64,000 bases of DNA from Arthrobacter beigongshangensis (GTDB lineage: Bacteria; Bacillota; Bacilli; Bacillales_A; Planococcaceae). The stretch spans positions 62,001-126,000 of the forward strand of contig NZ_JADHDX010000001.1 of NCBI RefSeq assembly GCF_016820585.1. The letters are read 5' to 3'. Positions within the stretch are counted from its first letter, which is position 1, and every line of letters starts with the position of its first letter. Made by a program: the position numbers and the translations under genes. Below are positions 8,414-17,309 of this stretch, piece by piece. The notes beneath the pieces are model-generated. The model did not search any database. It was not told the origin of the DNA and was given only the letters and a program-made list of their open reading frames with translations.

Positions 8414-9923
8414 TTCACAATTGTTGGCGCGCAACGCAAGAAAGTATCCACTGACGGAAGCGGTTGTAGGAATGGGGAAACGCTATTCGTATCAAGAGTT
8501 GGATAGACTGGTGAATCAGTTTGCACACGGGCTAAGGCGTCTCGAAATTGAGCAAGGGGATAGGGTTGTTCTGTATATGCCAAACGCTCCAGAATTCGCG
8601 ATTGCTTATTTTGCTGTGCAACGTCTAGGGGCTATTATTGTGCCGATTAATGCTCGGATGACGCTTACGGAAATCGACTATGTACTGAATGATTCCAGAG
8701 CTAAAGCACTCATTGTCCACGATTTATTGTTTGAAGCTGTCAAAGAATTGAGCAGCCAACTGTTGTTAATTAAAACAGGAGAAGTGTATAAAGACTGGAC
8801 TAGTTTTGGCGTGGTATTTTCAGAAGATGACACAGCAATTGACTGCCATTTAGCAGAGTCTGCGGAGTCAACAATTTTGTATACATCGGGGACAACAGGT
8901 CAGCCGAAAGGGGTGCTGTTTAGTTATAAAAATATCTTGACGGTTGCGCAAATGATTTGTGTGGAGATGGAAATAAAACCAGAAAGTCGCCTGCTAATTA
9001 TGATGCCGCTTAGTCATTCCGCTCCACTTCATTTGTTATTTATGGCGGGTCTTATTGTAGGGGCGACAAGCGTTTTAACACCCACATTTACGCCTGATTT
9101 GCTAATCGATATGGTTGAGCAGGAGAGAACGACCCATTTCTTTGGAGCACCTGTTGCATATTTATTGACGGCGAAGCATCCGAAAATGGCTACGGCGAAT
9201 TTGTCTTCGATGAAATGGTGGATTTACGGTGGTGCTCCTTTATCGAAACCGGAAGTTGAATTTGTCCAGCAGGCTTTTCAAACAGACAATCTCGTTTGTG
9301 TGTATGGACTGACGGAAGCAGGACCAAATGGAACTTTATTAAGTGGAAGTGAGCATGCGACGAAGGCGGGCAGCATTGGGAAGCGGGCGGCGCTTCATGC
9401 AGAAATCAAAGTGGCGAATGCAGCTGGTGAAGAGGTTAAGCCAGGCGAAGTCGGTGAAATTCTATTACGTGGGGAAGGAAATATGATTGGATACTATAAT
9501 AATGAGCAGGCGACGGCAGAAACGTATTTCGGGGACTGGTTGAAAACAGGCGATTTAGCGAGGGTTGATGAGGAGGGGTACATCTGGATTGTTGACCGGA
9601 AGAAGGATTTAATCATTTCTGGTGGGGTTAATATTTATCCGAAGGAAGTAGAAGACGTTCTCGTTACGCATCCATCCATCAGTGAGGTGGCGGTTGTCGG
9701 GGTACCGCATCCAGAGTGGGGCGAGACTGTGAAGGCTTATTTTGCTGCCAGCGAACAGTTAGATTGGGATGAAGTGAAACAGTTTGCGGAGGGGAAACTA
9801 GCACACTATAAAGTTCCACGTCTGTACGAGCAAGTCGAGGCATTGCCACGGAATGCTTCTGGAAAAATACTTAAGCAACCATTGAGAAAGAGGGATCACC
9901 ATGGTACTCCAACAACGGATTGA
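8406..9923 (+). CDS. Acyl-CoA synthetase (AMP-forming)
   Basis: A 505-residue member of the ANL adenylate-forming family, which activates a carboxylic acid to its CoA thioester using ATP. The P-loop-like signature TILYTSGTTGQPKGV (about 157-171), VYGLTEAGPNG, the hinge WLKTGDLARVDEEGYI and the catalytic lysine region ASGKILKQPLR near the C-terminus are all present. The substrate is probably a medium or long-chain or branched fatty acid; sequence alone does not decide. ATG 8406 lies inside the end of the MerR gene behind GGGGGAG. Its end overlaps the next gene by 23 bases, so merR, this gene and the dehydrogenase form one operon. Confidence 0.9.
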   Translation: MNSSQLLARNARKYPLTEAVVGMGKRYSYQELDRLVNQFAHGLRRLEIEQGDRVVLYMPNAPEFAIAYFAVQRLGAIIVPINARMTLTEIDYVLNDSRAKALIVHDLLFEAVKELSSQLLLIKTGEVYKDWTSFGVVFSEDDTAIDCHLAESAESTILYTSGTTGQPKGVLFSYKNILTVAQMICVEMEIKPESRLLIMMPLSHSAPLHLLFMAGLIVGATSVLTPTFTPDLLIDMVEQERTTHFFGAPVAYLLTAKHPKMATANLSSMKWWIYGGAPLSKPEVEFVQQAFQTDNLVCVYGLTEAGPNGTLLSGSEHATKAGSIGKRAALHAEIKVANAAGEEVKPGEVGEILLRGEGNMIGYYNNEQATAETYFGDWLKTGDLARVDEEGYIWIVDRKKDLIISGGVNIYPKEVEDVLVTHPSISEVAVVGVPHPEWGETVKAYFAASEQLDWDEVKQFAEGKLAHYKVPRLYEQVEALPRNASGKILKQPLRKRDHHGTPTTD

Positions 9924-11571
9924 TAGCGAACTTGAAAAGAATTTTTATGAACATGATAGAACGCTTCAAAAAATCTTGCAGGAATCCCTATCACCAGAAT
10001 TTTACGCGTATGCCCAGCAGCAATTAATGCATTTTGGGATGTTAACTGCCAATGAAATTGATGAACGTGCCAGACACACAGACCGTGAAGGGCAACCCCG
10101 TTTAGAAAAATATGATAAATACGGTGACGATGCTTCGCATGTCTGGGTGAATGAAGGCTATAAGAAAACGGTGGAGGAAACGTACCGCACAGGGATTGTC
10201 GGCTATGTTCATAAAGATATACCTGAGCTGGGGCATAAGGGGAATTATGTGTACAGTTTTGCACAAGGCTATTTATTGTCACAGGCGGAGCCAGGATTTT
10301 ATTGTCCGGTGACATTGACCCAAGCAACGGCTTATTTGCTCGATCATTATGCGAGTGATGAAGTGAAAAAGAAGTTTCTACCACATGTTTGTGCCACGGG
10401 TGATGTGGAATTATTTGAAGGGGCGACTTTCTTAACGGAAAGGCAAGGTGGTTCAGACGTTGGAGCCAATGTTGTAAAAGCAGTGGCAGATGGTGATAAT
10501 TATCGCTTGTATGGAGAAAAATATTTTGCATCGAATGCGGGAATGGCGGGCGTTGCAATGGTTTTAGCGCGAATGGAGGGAGCTCCTGAAGGCTCGCGCG
10601 GTTTGAGTTTGTTTGCTGTACCGTGGCGACAGAAAGATGGCTCTTTGAATGGCATTCAGCTTCGTAGATTGAAAGATAAGCTCGGGGTCAAGGCGGTGCC
10701 ATCTGGAGAAGTTGAGTTCGACGGTGCATTGGCCTATGTCGTCGGTGATCCAACAAAAGGCTTCTATTATATGATGGAGGCGTTGAACTTATCGCGTATT
10801 TGTAATGCGATTGCTTCGCTTGGCATTATGCGCCGTGCGTTCAACGAAGCGTACACGTATGCGGATAGACGCAATGCATTCGGAAAAAAGCTAACGGAAT
10901 TCCCAATGATTAGAGAAAGCTTATCCACGCTGAAAGCAAAGCTAGAAGTTGAGCTGGTGACAACATTCGATCTCATTCGGCTATACGATAAAGTATCGAG
11001 TGGCAATGCTTCCGACGAAGATGTTATCTTAAACCGGCTAAAAATTGCTATCCTCAAAAAAGAGGCGGCTGAGCAAGCCATTCACTTTTCCCATGAAGCG
11101 ATTGAGATGCACGGTGGCAACGGTTATATCGAGGACTTCGTTACTCCAAGGTTGCTGCGCGATGCACAAGTTTTAACCGTATGGGAAGGAACTGCTAACA
11201 TTTTAGGATTAGAACTCATCCGCCTGGTCAATAAATTCGATGCACACACATTATTTATGGATGAAATAACGACGAGGCTTCATGTTCTTCCCGATAATGC
11301 CTGGCATAAGCGGGTAGTTGGTGTAGCTGGAAAGTTAGCAATGGATCTAATGACATTTGCTAAGCTAGATCCTGACCATCAAACGATTGAAGCAAAAGCA
11401 TTAATGCATGAAATGGCACTGCTCTATGAAGCAGTGATTGCACTGGAATGGGCAGCTCGGTATGGTGGTCAGCATGAAAAACTGATGGAAATCTTCATTG
11501 AAACGAATTGGTCGGAGCGCGCAGTCGGTGATGCCAAGAAAAGTGTGCAGTACTTTGAATCAATCCTCTAG
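9901..11571 (+). CDS. Acyl-CoA dehydrogenase family protein, AidB-like
   Basis: A 556-residue flavoprotein of the acyl-CoA dehydrogenase fold, longer than the usual 380 residues because of an extra N-terminal portion and a C-terminal helical extension, as in AidB. The features are GQPRLEKYDKYGDDASHV near residues 57-74, CPVTLTQATAYLL, the FAD-binding FLTERQGGSDVGANVV, and the C-terminal HEAIEMHGGNGYIED with TVWEGTANILGLE. E. coli AidB binds DNA and has isovaleryl-CoA dehydrogenase activity; here the overlap with an acyl-CoA synthetase argues for a catabolic role, which is inference. The start ATG 9901 has a GAGGG site. A terminator follows. Confidence 0.85.
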   Translation: MVLQQRIDSELEKNFYEHDRTLQKILQESLSPEFYAYAQQQLMHFGMLTANEIDERARHTDREGQPRLEKYDKYGDDASHVWVNEGYKKTVEETYRTGIVGYVHKDIPELGHKGNYVYSFAQGYLLSQAEPGFYCPVTLTQATAYLLDHYASDEVKKKFLPHVCATGDVELFEGATFLTERQGGSDVGANVVKAVADGDNYRLYGEKYFASNAGMAGVAMVLARMEGAPEGSRGLSLFAVPWRQKDGSLNGIQLRRLKDKLGVKAVPSGEVEFDGALAYVVGDPTKGFYYMMEALNLSRICNAIASLGIMRRAFNEAYTYADRRNAFGKKLTEFPMIRESLSTLKAKLEVELVTTFDLIRLYDKVSSGNASDEDVILNRLKIAILKKEAAEQAIHFSHEAIEMHGGNGYIEDFVTPRLLRDAQVLTVWEGTANILGLELIRLVNKFDAHTLFMDEITTRLHVLPDNAWHKRVVGVAGKLAMDLMTFAKLDPDHQTIEAKALMHEMALLYEAVIALEWAARYGGQHEKLMEIFIETNWSERAVGDAKKSVQYFESIL

Positions 11572-11593
11572 TAGAATCAATTTCATAATCAAT

Positions 11594-11633
11594 AGCCACG
11601 CAGACCATTCATCAGGTTGCGTGGCTTATTTTT
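11594..11633 (+). terminator. Terminator of the acyl-CoA operon
   Basis: AGCCACGCA (11594-11602) pairs with TGCGTGGCT (11618-11626), followed by a T-rich tail. Confidence 0.85.
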
Positions 11634-11800
11634 GCGATACCAAAAAATACATGCATTTATAAAGATTTCCGTTCTTATTATTCTGAAAACATGGAAGTGA
11701 GTAGAATATTATCAATCTTCCATGTTAGAATGAAACTAATGCTATTGTCCTTAAATAGAAAGTTCGCTTTTATAGGCTAAAAGATCGTAGGGGGGAAATC

Positions 11801-13489
11801 ATGAAGTTTACTGTAGCAAAAAAATTATGGTTTGGCTTTGGAGCAATATTGGGCTTACTAGTAATTGTTGGTGCTATGAGTTTATGGTCAACGATTACCA
11901 TTGATAAGGAGTACACATTTTTATTAGATGATCGTGTCAAAAAAGTGGAGTTAATCGATGAATTCATTTTAAGGCATAACGAGGTACAAAGTAATGTACG
12001 TGGTTATATGTTATTTAAGGATACTTCCTACTTAGAGGCTCGAACAGAAAATGCTACTCGGTCTGACGAACTAATGGAGGAACTATCCAAAATATTAAAG
12101 TCAACGGAACATGAGGCTTTGTTGGAAGAAATGGAATTAGCTAGAGTAAAATTTGTGAATTTACAAGATGATATTATCCAAAGTGTCCAGGATGATAAAG
12201 AGCGTAAGGCGACAGAGCTTGGACGGGCAACGGCAACAGTGGGCGCCGTCATACTCGAAAATGCCGAAATCATTAAACAGGCTCAATTTAAAGAGCGAGA
12301 TGATACGCGTGGTGAATTGGAAAGTTATATGTTTGGTACAATTATTTTCATTATCGGTATGGTTGCTCTTGCAGTAATTGCAGGTTTTGTTATTTCGATG
12401 ATGATCGCTCGTAGTATTTCACGACCAGTCCGCATTGTAACAGATAGTTTGAACGAGATTGCAGATGGGAATCTGACAATCGATTTAATTTCTGTTAAAA
12501 ACAAAGATGAGATCGGTGATATGGCAGCGGCATTTAACAAAATGGGAACCGATGTTGCAAATATGGTACGTAAAATTAACTTATCGGCTAGTCAATTAGC
12601 GATCCAATCGGATGAGCTGTCTGCCAGTTCGGAGGAAAGTTTGGCTTCATCAGAAATGGTAGCGAAGACGGCTGAAAATCAATTGTTGGGCAGTGAACAG
12701 CAGCAAAGAATAATTGGGCAATCGACCTCTTCAATGGAAGAGCTGTCTTTAGGTGTTGCTGAGATTGCAAATAATAATGAAGAGATGCTTTATGCAACCG
12801 AAACGATGTCGCAACTTATTACGACAGGTTCGAGCATGGTCGGGAAAATGTCGGAACAGATGTCCACAATTCACACGACAATCCAAGAATCCTCCGGGAT
12901 TATGGAAGAAATGGCGCGTCATTCAGATGAAATACAAACTATTACATCCCTAATTACAGATATTTCGGATCAGACGAATTTACTTGCATTGAACGCGGCG
13001 ATTGAAGCGGCACGTGCAGGTGAGTATGGTAAAGGATTCGCAGTTGTTGCAGAAGAAGTACGAAGACTAGCCGAGCAATCGAAAAATTCGGCGTCAGAAA
13101 TTGAAGCAATGGTTGGTATGATCCAAAACGCATCAAAACGTGCAGTGACATCTATATCTGCAGGGAGTGAGCGCGTGGATGATGGCATAGCAGCAACTGA
13201 GCAATCGCGTGAAGTATTTGAGAAAATTCAATATGCGGTTGGCGATGTAACGACGAAGGTCGAAACGGTATCTGCTGCCATTGAGGAAATTCAAGCGATG
13301 GCCGATGAAGTAAGTCGTGGCGCCAATGAAATCCAGCAGTTGAGTGGCGAAGCGGCTGCTTCTGCAGGTGATACAAGTGCTGCTACGGAAGAACAGCTTG
13401 CGGTGACTGAGGAAATTTCCGCGAGCGCCCAAGCATTGGCAAGATTAGCTGAGGACCTTCAAACAGAAATGAAACATTTTAGAGTGTGA
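11801..13489 (+). CDS. Methyl-accepting chemotaxis protein (4-helix-bundle sensor)
   Basis: A 562-residue chemoreceptor. It has a transmembrane helix at about 9-30, an extracellular helical sensor of the 4HB/CHASE3 kind (about 35-170), a second membrane helix at about 177-200, a HAMP domain (about 202-255) and a long cytoplasmic signalling domain. The hairpin tip [20 protein letters not shown] followed by [18 protein letters not shown] is the most conserved MCP block. It clusters receptors at the pole and controls CheA. The ligand is unknown. ATG 11801 has an AGGGGGG site. It is a single gene with its own terminator, one of four chemoreceptors in this window. Confidence 0.95.
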   Translation: MKFTVAKKLWFGFGAILGLLVIVGAMSLWSTITIDKEYTFLLDDRVKKVELIDEFILRHNEVQSNVRGYMLFKDTSYLEARTENATRSDELMEELSKILKSTEHEALLEEMELARVKFVNLQDDIIQSVQDDKERKATELGRATATVGAVILENAEIIKQAQFKERDDTRGELESYMFGTIIFIIGMVALAVIAGFVISMMIARSISRPVRIVTDSLNEIADGNLTIDLISVKNKDEIGDMAAAFNKMGTDVANMVRKINLSASQLAIQSDELSASSEESLASSEMVAKTAENQLLGSEQQQRIIGQSTSSMEELSLGVAEIANNNEEMLYATETMSQLITTGSSMVGKMSEQMSTIHTTIQESSGIMEEMARHSDEIQTITSLITDISDQTNLLALNAAIEAARAGEYGKGFAVVAEEVRRLAEQSKNSASEIEAMVGMIQNASKRAVTSISAGSERVDDGIAATEQSREVFEKIQYAVGDVTTKVETVSAAIEEIQAMADEVSRGANEIQQLSGEAAASAGDTSAATEEQLAVTEEISASAQALARLAEDLQTEMKHFRV

Positions 13490-13499
13490 AGTATAGCAA

Positions 13500-13537
13500 C
13501 GAACAGCGCATCTGATGATGTAGCTGTTCGTTTTTTT
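13500..13537 (+). terminator. Terminator after the first chemoreceptor
   Basis: CGAACAGC (13500-13507) pairs with GCTGTTCG (13523-13530), followed by seven T. Confidence 0.9.
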
Positions 13538-13615
13538 GTGGAATAAAGGGAAGTTAACTCAACGCTCTGTTAGTAAAGTCCTCTGCTTTCGTTGGAAGCT
13601 TCGCATCAAATCAAA

Positions 13616-13690
13616 TTTGCTTGCATCTTTTAGCAGTTTGCTTGCACTCGTCGTCCATTTGCTTGCATTCAGTGCTACTTTGCTTGCAAT
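13616..13690. repeat. Four TTTGCTTGCA cores at exact 21-bp spacing
   Basis: The 10-base core TTTGCTTGCA occurs at 13616, 13637, 13658 and 13679, each exactly 21 bases from the last, with unrelated 11-base spacers. The stretch 13538-13846 otherwise holds no gene I can support. The phase matches the 21-bp period of the other arrays in this window although the core differs. Confidence 0.85.
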
Positions 13691-13846
13691 TCATGACCTT
13701 TAGCCTACGACTTTTTTATAAATGGTTGCAGGTTCTCCCTTTTCACAGGAAAAGCAGTGCAAAGTAAATTCCACTTACCTATCCATTGGGTTATAATGGG
13801 TACCGTGGTAAGTAAATCTGAAATTTGCATGACTGGGGATAGCCTA

Positions 13847-14956
13847 TTGAAAAGAAAGATCGTATATACATTAATGATTGTCTTCATCATTAGCGGCTGG
13901 GGATTTATTGCATATAGTGCAAATAATCTGCTTGATAAGCAGCCTATCGTTGTGAAGGCACCGGCTGATTTTGTGAAACGGGGTAACCTAACAGCACTAC
14001 ATTACGAGCCCCATTCTACGACGATTTCAATCGGAATGATTGGTGATATCCTTCTACATCACCCTCTTTTTACGTATGATAATTATGATTTTGCGTTTGC
14101 TGGTGTTAAAGATAAGCTAATGGGTATCGATTTTTTGTTAGCCAACCAAGAGTCGATGCCAGGTGGTAAGGAGCTTGGGCTGATGGGGTACCCGAGTTTT
14201 AACAGTCCAAAGCATATCATTCGAGATTTGAAAGCGAATGGCGTGGACATGGTATCGATTGCGAATAACCATACAATCGACCGAAAAGAAGCAGGGCTGC
14301 GAAAAGCGCTCGAGCATATCAAGGAGTACGACATGCCTTATGTCGGGGCGTATATTTCTTTCGAGGACCGGGCAGCGCATCGGACAATAGAAATTGAAGG
14401 GATTCAAATTGGTGTTCTGAGCTATACCTATGGGACAAACGGGAATCCTGTTCCGCGCGGAAAAGAATATTTAGTGTCTTTAATCGACCGTGAACGAATG
14501 CAGAAGGAAATCAGTCATTTGTCAGAGCTTGTGGATGTGGTCGTAGTCTCTATGCATTGGGGGAACGAATATCAGCTGACACCGTCACAGGGGCAAGAAG
14601 AGTTAGCACAGTTTGTATCGAATGCGGGAGCGGATATTATTTTTGGTCACCATCCTCATGTACTGCAAAAATATGAGGAGGTAGGGAAGACGAAGGTGTT
14701 TTATTCGCTTGGTAATTTCTATTCTGCTCAGCAGTTCGATTCAACAAATATCGGGGGCATTGCGAAAGTTTCTGTTGCGAAAATAGAAGTCGCTGGACAA
14801 AGTTTTGTGGAAATTGCTGATCCGCAATTTTATCCGACCGCTGTGAAGAAAGATGACAAAAAAAGATTTGTCGTAGTTCCGTTAAGAAATGCGGGTACTT
14901 CCGCTATGTATGATGAAGAATGGGTAGGCAGACATATAGGTGTGCCATCCTGGTAA
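13847..14956 (+). CDS. CapA-family membrane-anchored protein
   Basis: About 369 residues from TTG 13847. This start is chosen because it gives MKRKIVYTLMIVFIISGW, a clean N-terminal membrane anchor; the upstream open frame adds unlike residues. The body is the CapA/PgsA metallophosphatase-like fold: IGMIGDILLHH with a metal-ligand Asp, a NQES block, VSIANNHTIDR, SMHWGNEY and ADIIFGHHPHVLQ, then FYSLGNFYS. CapA proteins work at the outer face of the membrane in poly-gamma-glutamate or capsule synthesis and in other surface roles. No pgsB or pgsC genes are nearby, so a capsule role is not supported here. It ends at a shared terminator facing the next gene. Confidence 0.85.
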   Translation: MKRKIVYTLMIVFIISGWGFIAYSANNLLDKQPIVVKAPADFVKRGNLTALHYEPHSTTISIGMIGDILLHHPLFTYDNYDFAFAGVKDKLMGIDFLLANQESMPGGKELGLMGYPSFNSPKHIIRDLKANGVDMVSIANNHTIDRKEAGLRKALEHIKEYDMPYVGAYISFEDRAAHRTIEIEGIQIGVLSYTYGTNGNPVPRGKEYLVSLIDRERMQKEISHLSELVDVVVVSMHWGNEYQLTPSQGQEELAQFVSNAGADIIFGHHPHVLQKYEEVGKTKVFYSLGNFYSAQQFDSTNIGGIAKVSVAKIEVAGQSFVEIADPQFYPTAVKKDDKKRFVVVPLRNAGTSAMYDEEWVGRHIGVPSW

Positions 14957-14960
14957 TAGA

Positions 14961-15006
14961 AAAAAGCGTTCCATTCCCAATAAAGATAGGAATGGAGCGC
15001 TTTTTA
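14961..15006. terminator. Bidirectional terminator
   Basis: GCGTTCCATTCC (14966-14977) pairs with GGAATGGAGCGC (14989-15000). A run of A precedes the stem and a run of T follows it, so it serves the CapA gene on + and the NlpC gene on -. Confidence 0.92.
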
Positions 15007-15012
15007 TTGTTA

Positions 15013-15918
15013 TTATTCATTAGGAGTTGATTCAAGAAATTTTTTGAATTGACTTTCAGTGACATGATCATTCACGCCAAAACTTCCATCTGAAAAGCCA
15101 TTTGTAATGTTGAGGGAATAAAGTATTTCAATATATGCAGCAGCCCAATGATCCTCTGGTACGTCACTAAAAGTTGTTTCTGTTACCGTTGAACCTTCAA
15201 GCTGGAATGCTTCTACTAGTACTTTTGCAAGTTGAGCACGTGTTAATGGATCTTCAGGATTAAATTCTCCATTGCTATTGCCTGAAAAAATACCTGCATC
15301 TGTTACCGCGAGTATCGCATCGAAATAGGGATGATCAGAAGAAATATCCGAAAAAGCGGATTGTTCACTTGTTTTTATCAAGCCAAGTTTATCAACAAGG
15401 ATTTTAGCGATTTCCGCACGAGATACATGCTCAACCGCTGCTTCTGCAATTGCTGCTACTTGGGTCTCTGGAGTGAAATCTTTCACCCGGCGAGCGCCCA
15501 TATAACGGCTTCCCCAGTAGGCAGGATCATAAATAGAAGAAATCATAACGCCACGACTTGTTGAAGCGTGAATGAAGTTGTTTGATCCGATGTATATCCC
15601 GACGTGCGAAACGCCTTTACCACTTGTGTTGAAAAAGACAAGATCTCCTGTTTGAAGATTACTTTTTGCAACAGCATTGCCAGTAGCAAATTGTTGGCCC
15701 GTCGATCGTGGAATGGAAATTCCCATTTTATTAAAAACAAATTGTGTATAGCCTGAGCAGTCAAAACCAGAAGTGCTTGTCCCACCATATGAATAGGGAG
15801 AGCCGATATAAGATCGTGCAGTATTTACGAGCGAAGATGTAGAATTCGCAGATGCCAATGATGGAACGGATGTTGCAAACAATAAACTTACTAACATGAA
15901 AGTTAACAGACGTTTCAT
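15013..15918 (-). CDS. Secreted NlpC/P60 peptidoglycan endopeptidase with SLH repeats
   Basis: About 301 residues from ATG 15918; the longer frame adds an unlikely leader before MKRLLTFMLVSLLFATS, a Sec signal peptide ending near ASA-N. The NlpC/P60 domain (about 28-150) has the catalytic Cys54 in GFDCSGYTQF and histidines in GVSHVGIYIG and FIHASTSRG. SLH-type repeats follow (about 165-300: AFSDISSDHPYF, GNSNGEFNPEDPLTRAQLAKVL, FSDVPEDHWAA). These repeats usually bind pyruvylated wall polymer, holding the enzyme on the surface while it cuts peptide stems. A WalR-type direct repeat lies upstream. The domain order is catalytic first and anchor last. Confidence 0.9.
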   Translation of the reverse strand: MKRLLTFMLVSLLFATSVPSLASANSTSSLVNTARSYIGSPYSYGGTSTSGFDCSGYTQFVFNKMGISIPRSTGQQFATGNAVAKSNLQTGDLVFFNTSGKGVSHVGIYIGSNNFIHASTSRGVMISSIYDPAYWGSRYMGARRVKDFTPETQVAAIAEAAVEHVSRAEIAKILVDKLGLIKTSEQSAFSDISSDHPYFDAILAVTDAGIFSGNSNGEFNPEDPLTRAQLAKVLVEAFQLEGSTVTETTFSDVPEDHWAAAYIEILYSLNITNGFSDGSFGVNDHVTESQFKKFLESTPNE

Positions 15919-16013
15919 AAGTGTCTTAAATTCCCCTTTCGCACGTTCTCTACAGTGTGCTTTATCTCTGAACATCTTAGCACAACTAATACCTTCAATT
16001 CGGTTACAATTAC

Positions 16014-16030
16014 ATTACAATACTATTACA
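16014..16030 (-). promoter_or_regulatory. WalR-type box upstream of the SLH hydrolase
   Basis: On the minus strand this reads TGTAAT, five bases, TGTAAT, an exact fit to the WalR (YycF) consensus TGTWAH-N5-TGTWAH known to control cell-wall hydrolases. It lies about 100 bases upstream of the hydrolase start. Confidence 0.65.
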
Positions 16031-16105
16031 GTGCGGATTGCTTATTTTTCAAAGGACAAAAAATAGCATAGCAGCTTAAATTCCATGAGATTGCCAGCCG
16101 TTTGA

Positions 16106-16116
16106 TATGTTATAAT
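16106..16116 (+). promoter_or_regulatory. Extended -10 promoter of the glycosyltransferase gene
   Basis: TGTTATAAT, an extended -10 element with TATAAT at 16111-16116, lies about 54 bases before the start. No good -35 box is seen at 17 bases. Confidence 0.5.
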
Positions 16117-16169
16117 CATTGCATGTTTAAATAAAGGTAATAGCAAATTAGGCTATTGGTATAGATGGG

Positions 16170-17276
16170 ATGAATAAAGAAATGAAAAAAATAGTTATAT
16201 TTAGTAATATGTATCCGTCTTCGCGCCATTTGACGTTTGGATTGTTCGTAAAAAATCAAGTCGAGCTTCTACGGTCGGCAGATCTTGCCGTCGATGTTGT
16301 TGCGATTCAGGATCCTGGAAAAGGAAAATTGAAGGCTTTGACAAAATATATGACGTGGGGTATCCGTTCTTTTGTATACATGATGAAAAACCGAAAGAGG
16401 CTATCTTTAACACATGCGCATTATGCATTTCCAACAGGTTTTTTATCATTGATGGGGAAAAAGCTGTTTGGTATTCCTTACGTTGTGACAGTTCACGGCG
16501 GTGATATCGATAAAATGGCGGCGAAAAGTCAGCGTATTGCCAAAATGACGAAGCATATCCTGCAACAGGCGTCAGCAGTCATTGTTGTTGGGGACAAGCT
16601 GAGGGACGATGTGACAAGTCGTTTTGGTGTTCCAAACGCTAATGTGCATGTCATGAGCATGGGGGTGGATACGTCTATTTTTAAATATGTATCAAAAGAG
16701 GAAGCGCGAAATAAGCTTCAACTACCAATGGAAGAAAAAATAGTACTATTCGTTGGGAATATCATCCGAGCTAAAGGACTTCTCGAGCTTGTTGAATCGT
16801 TTGATTCGTTAAAAATGTCGCTACCGAATAGCTCACTGTATTTAATTGGTTCGCAGAAAGACAGTGATTTTGCTGAAGAGTTGCGATCATTTATTCGCGA
16901 TAAAGATGTGGAAGATATCCACTTTAAGGAGCCGTTTCAGCAAGACGAATTATCGTTTTGGATGTCGGCATCCGATGCGCTTGTCCTTCCTTCACATCAC
17001 GAAGGCTTTGGATTGGTTGCGCTTGAAGCGATGTCGGCGGGGACGAAAGTGGTCGGAACGGATGTTGGTGGCTTGTCTTACTTGCTGAAAGATGGCGCAG
17101 GAGTTTTAGTTGAACCTAAAAATCCTGATTCTCTCGTGCAAGGTCTTTGGAGTGTACTAGATGAAAACTCCGTTGCAATAGATGATAACGTTGTACGTGA
17201 AAGGATTGCAATGCATTCTTATGAAGCTATTTTAAAGAACTTGCTTGCTATTTATCGTACGGTTGATAAAAAGTGA
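16170..17276 (+). CDS. Glycosyltransferase family 4
   Basis: A 368-residue GT-B retaining glycosyltransferase of family GT4. The N-terminal acceptor domain shows IFSNMYPSSRHLTFG and VVTVHGGDID. The C-terminal donor domain shows VLFVGNIIRAKGLLELVESF, then LPSHHEGFGLVALEAMSAGTKVV, the EX7E nucleotide-sugar motif (about 268-290), and VGGLSYLL. It is cytoplasmic and transfers a sugar from a nucleotide donor to a lipid, glycan or protein acceptor that cannot be told from sequence. ATG 16170 is used; ATG 16182 (MKKIVIFSN) is an equally plausible start, as neither has a strong site. The closest neighbour is an amidohydrolase 33 bases on. Confidence 0.9.
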   Translation: MNKEMKKIVIFSNMYPSSRHLTFGLFVKNQVELLRSADLAVDVVAIQDPGKGKLKALTKYMTWGIRSFVYMMKNRKRLSLTHAHYAFPTGFLSLMGKKLFGIPYVVTVHGGDIDKMAAKSQRIAKMTKHILQQASAVIVVGDKLRDDVTSRFGVPNANVHVMSMGVDTSIFKYVSKEEARNKLQLPMEEKIVLFVGNIIRAKGLLELVESFDSLKMSLPNSSLYLIGSQKDSDFAEELRSFIRDKDVEDIHFKEPFQQDELSFWMSASDALVLPSHHEGFGLVALEAMSAGTKVVGTDVGGLSYLLKDGAGVLVEPKNPDSLVQGLWSVLDENSVAIDDNVVRERIAMHSYEAILKNLLAIYRTVDKK

Positions 17277-17309
17277 AAAAAGATTGATAGATAGTGGGGA
17301 GCGATTTCT

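Noticed and set aside
11640..11800. Sigma-D promoter for the first chemoreceptor
   Set aside because: I found no TAAA-N15-GCCGATAT-like pair in the upstream region good enough to report.
13847..14956. Poly-gamma-glutamate capsule operon
   Set aside because: CapA stands alone; no pgsB or pgsC gene is in reach.
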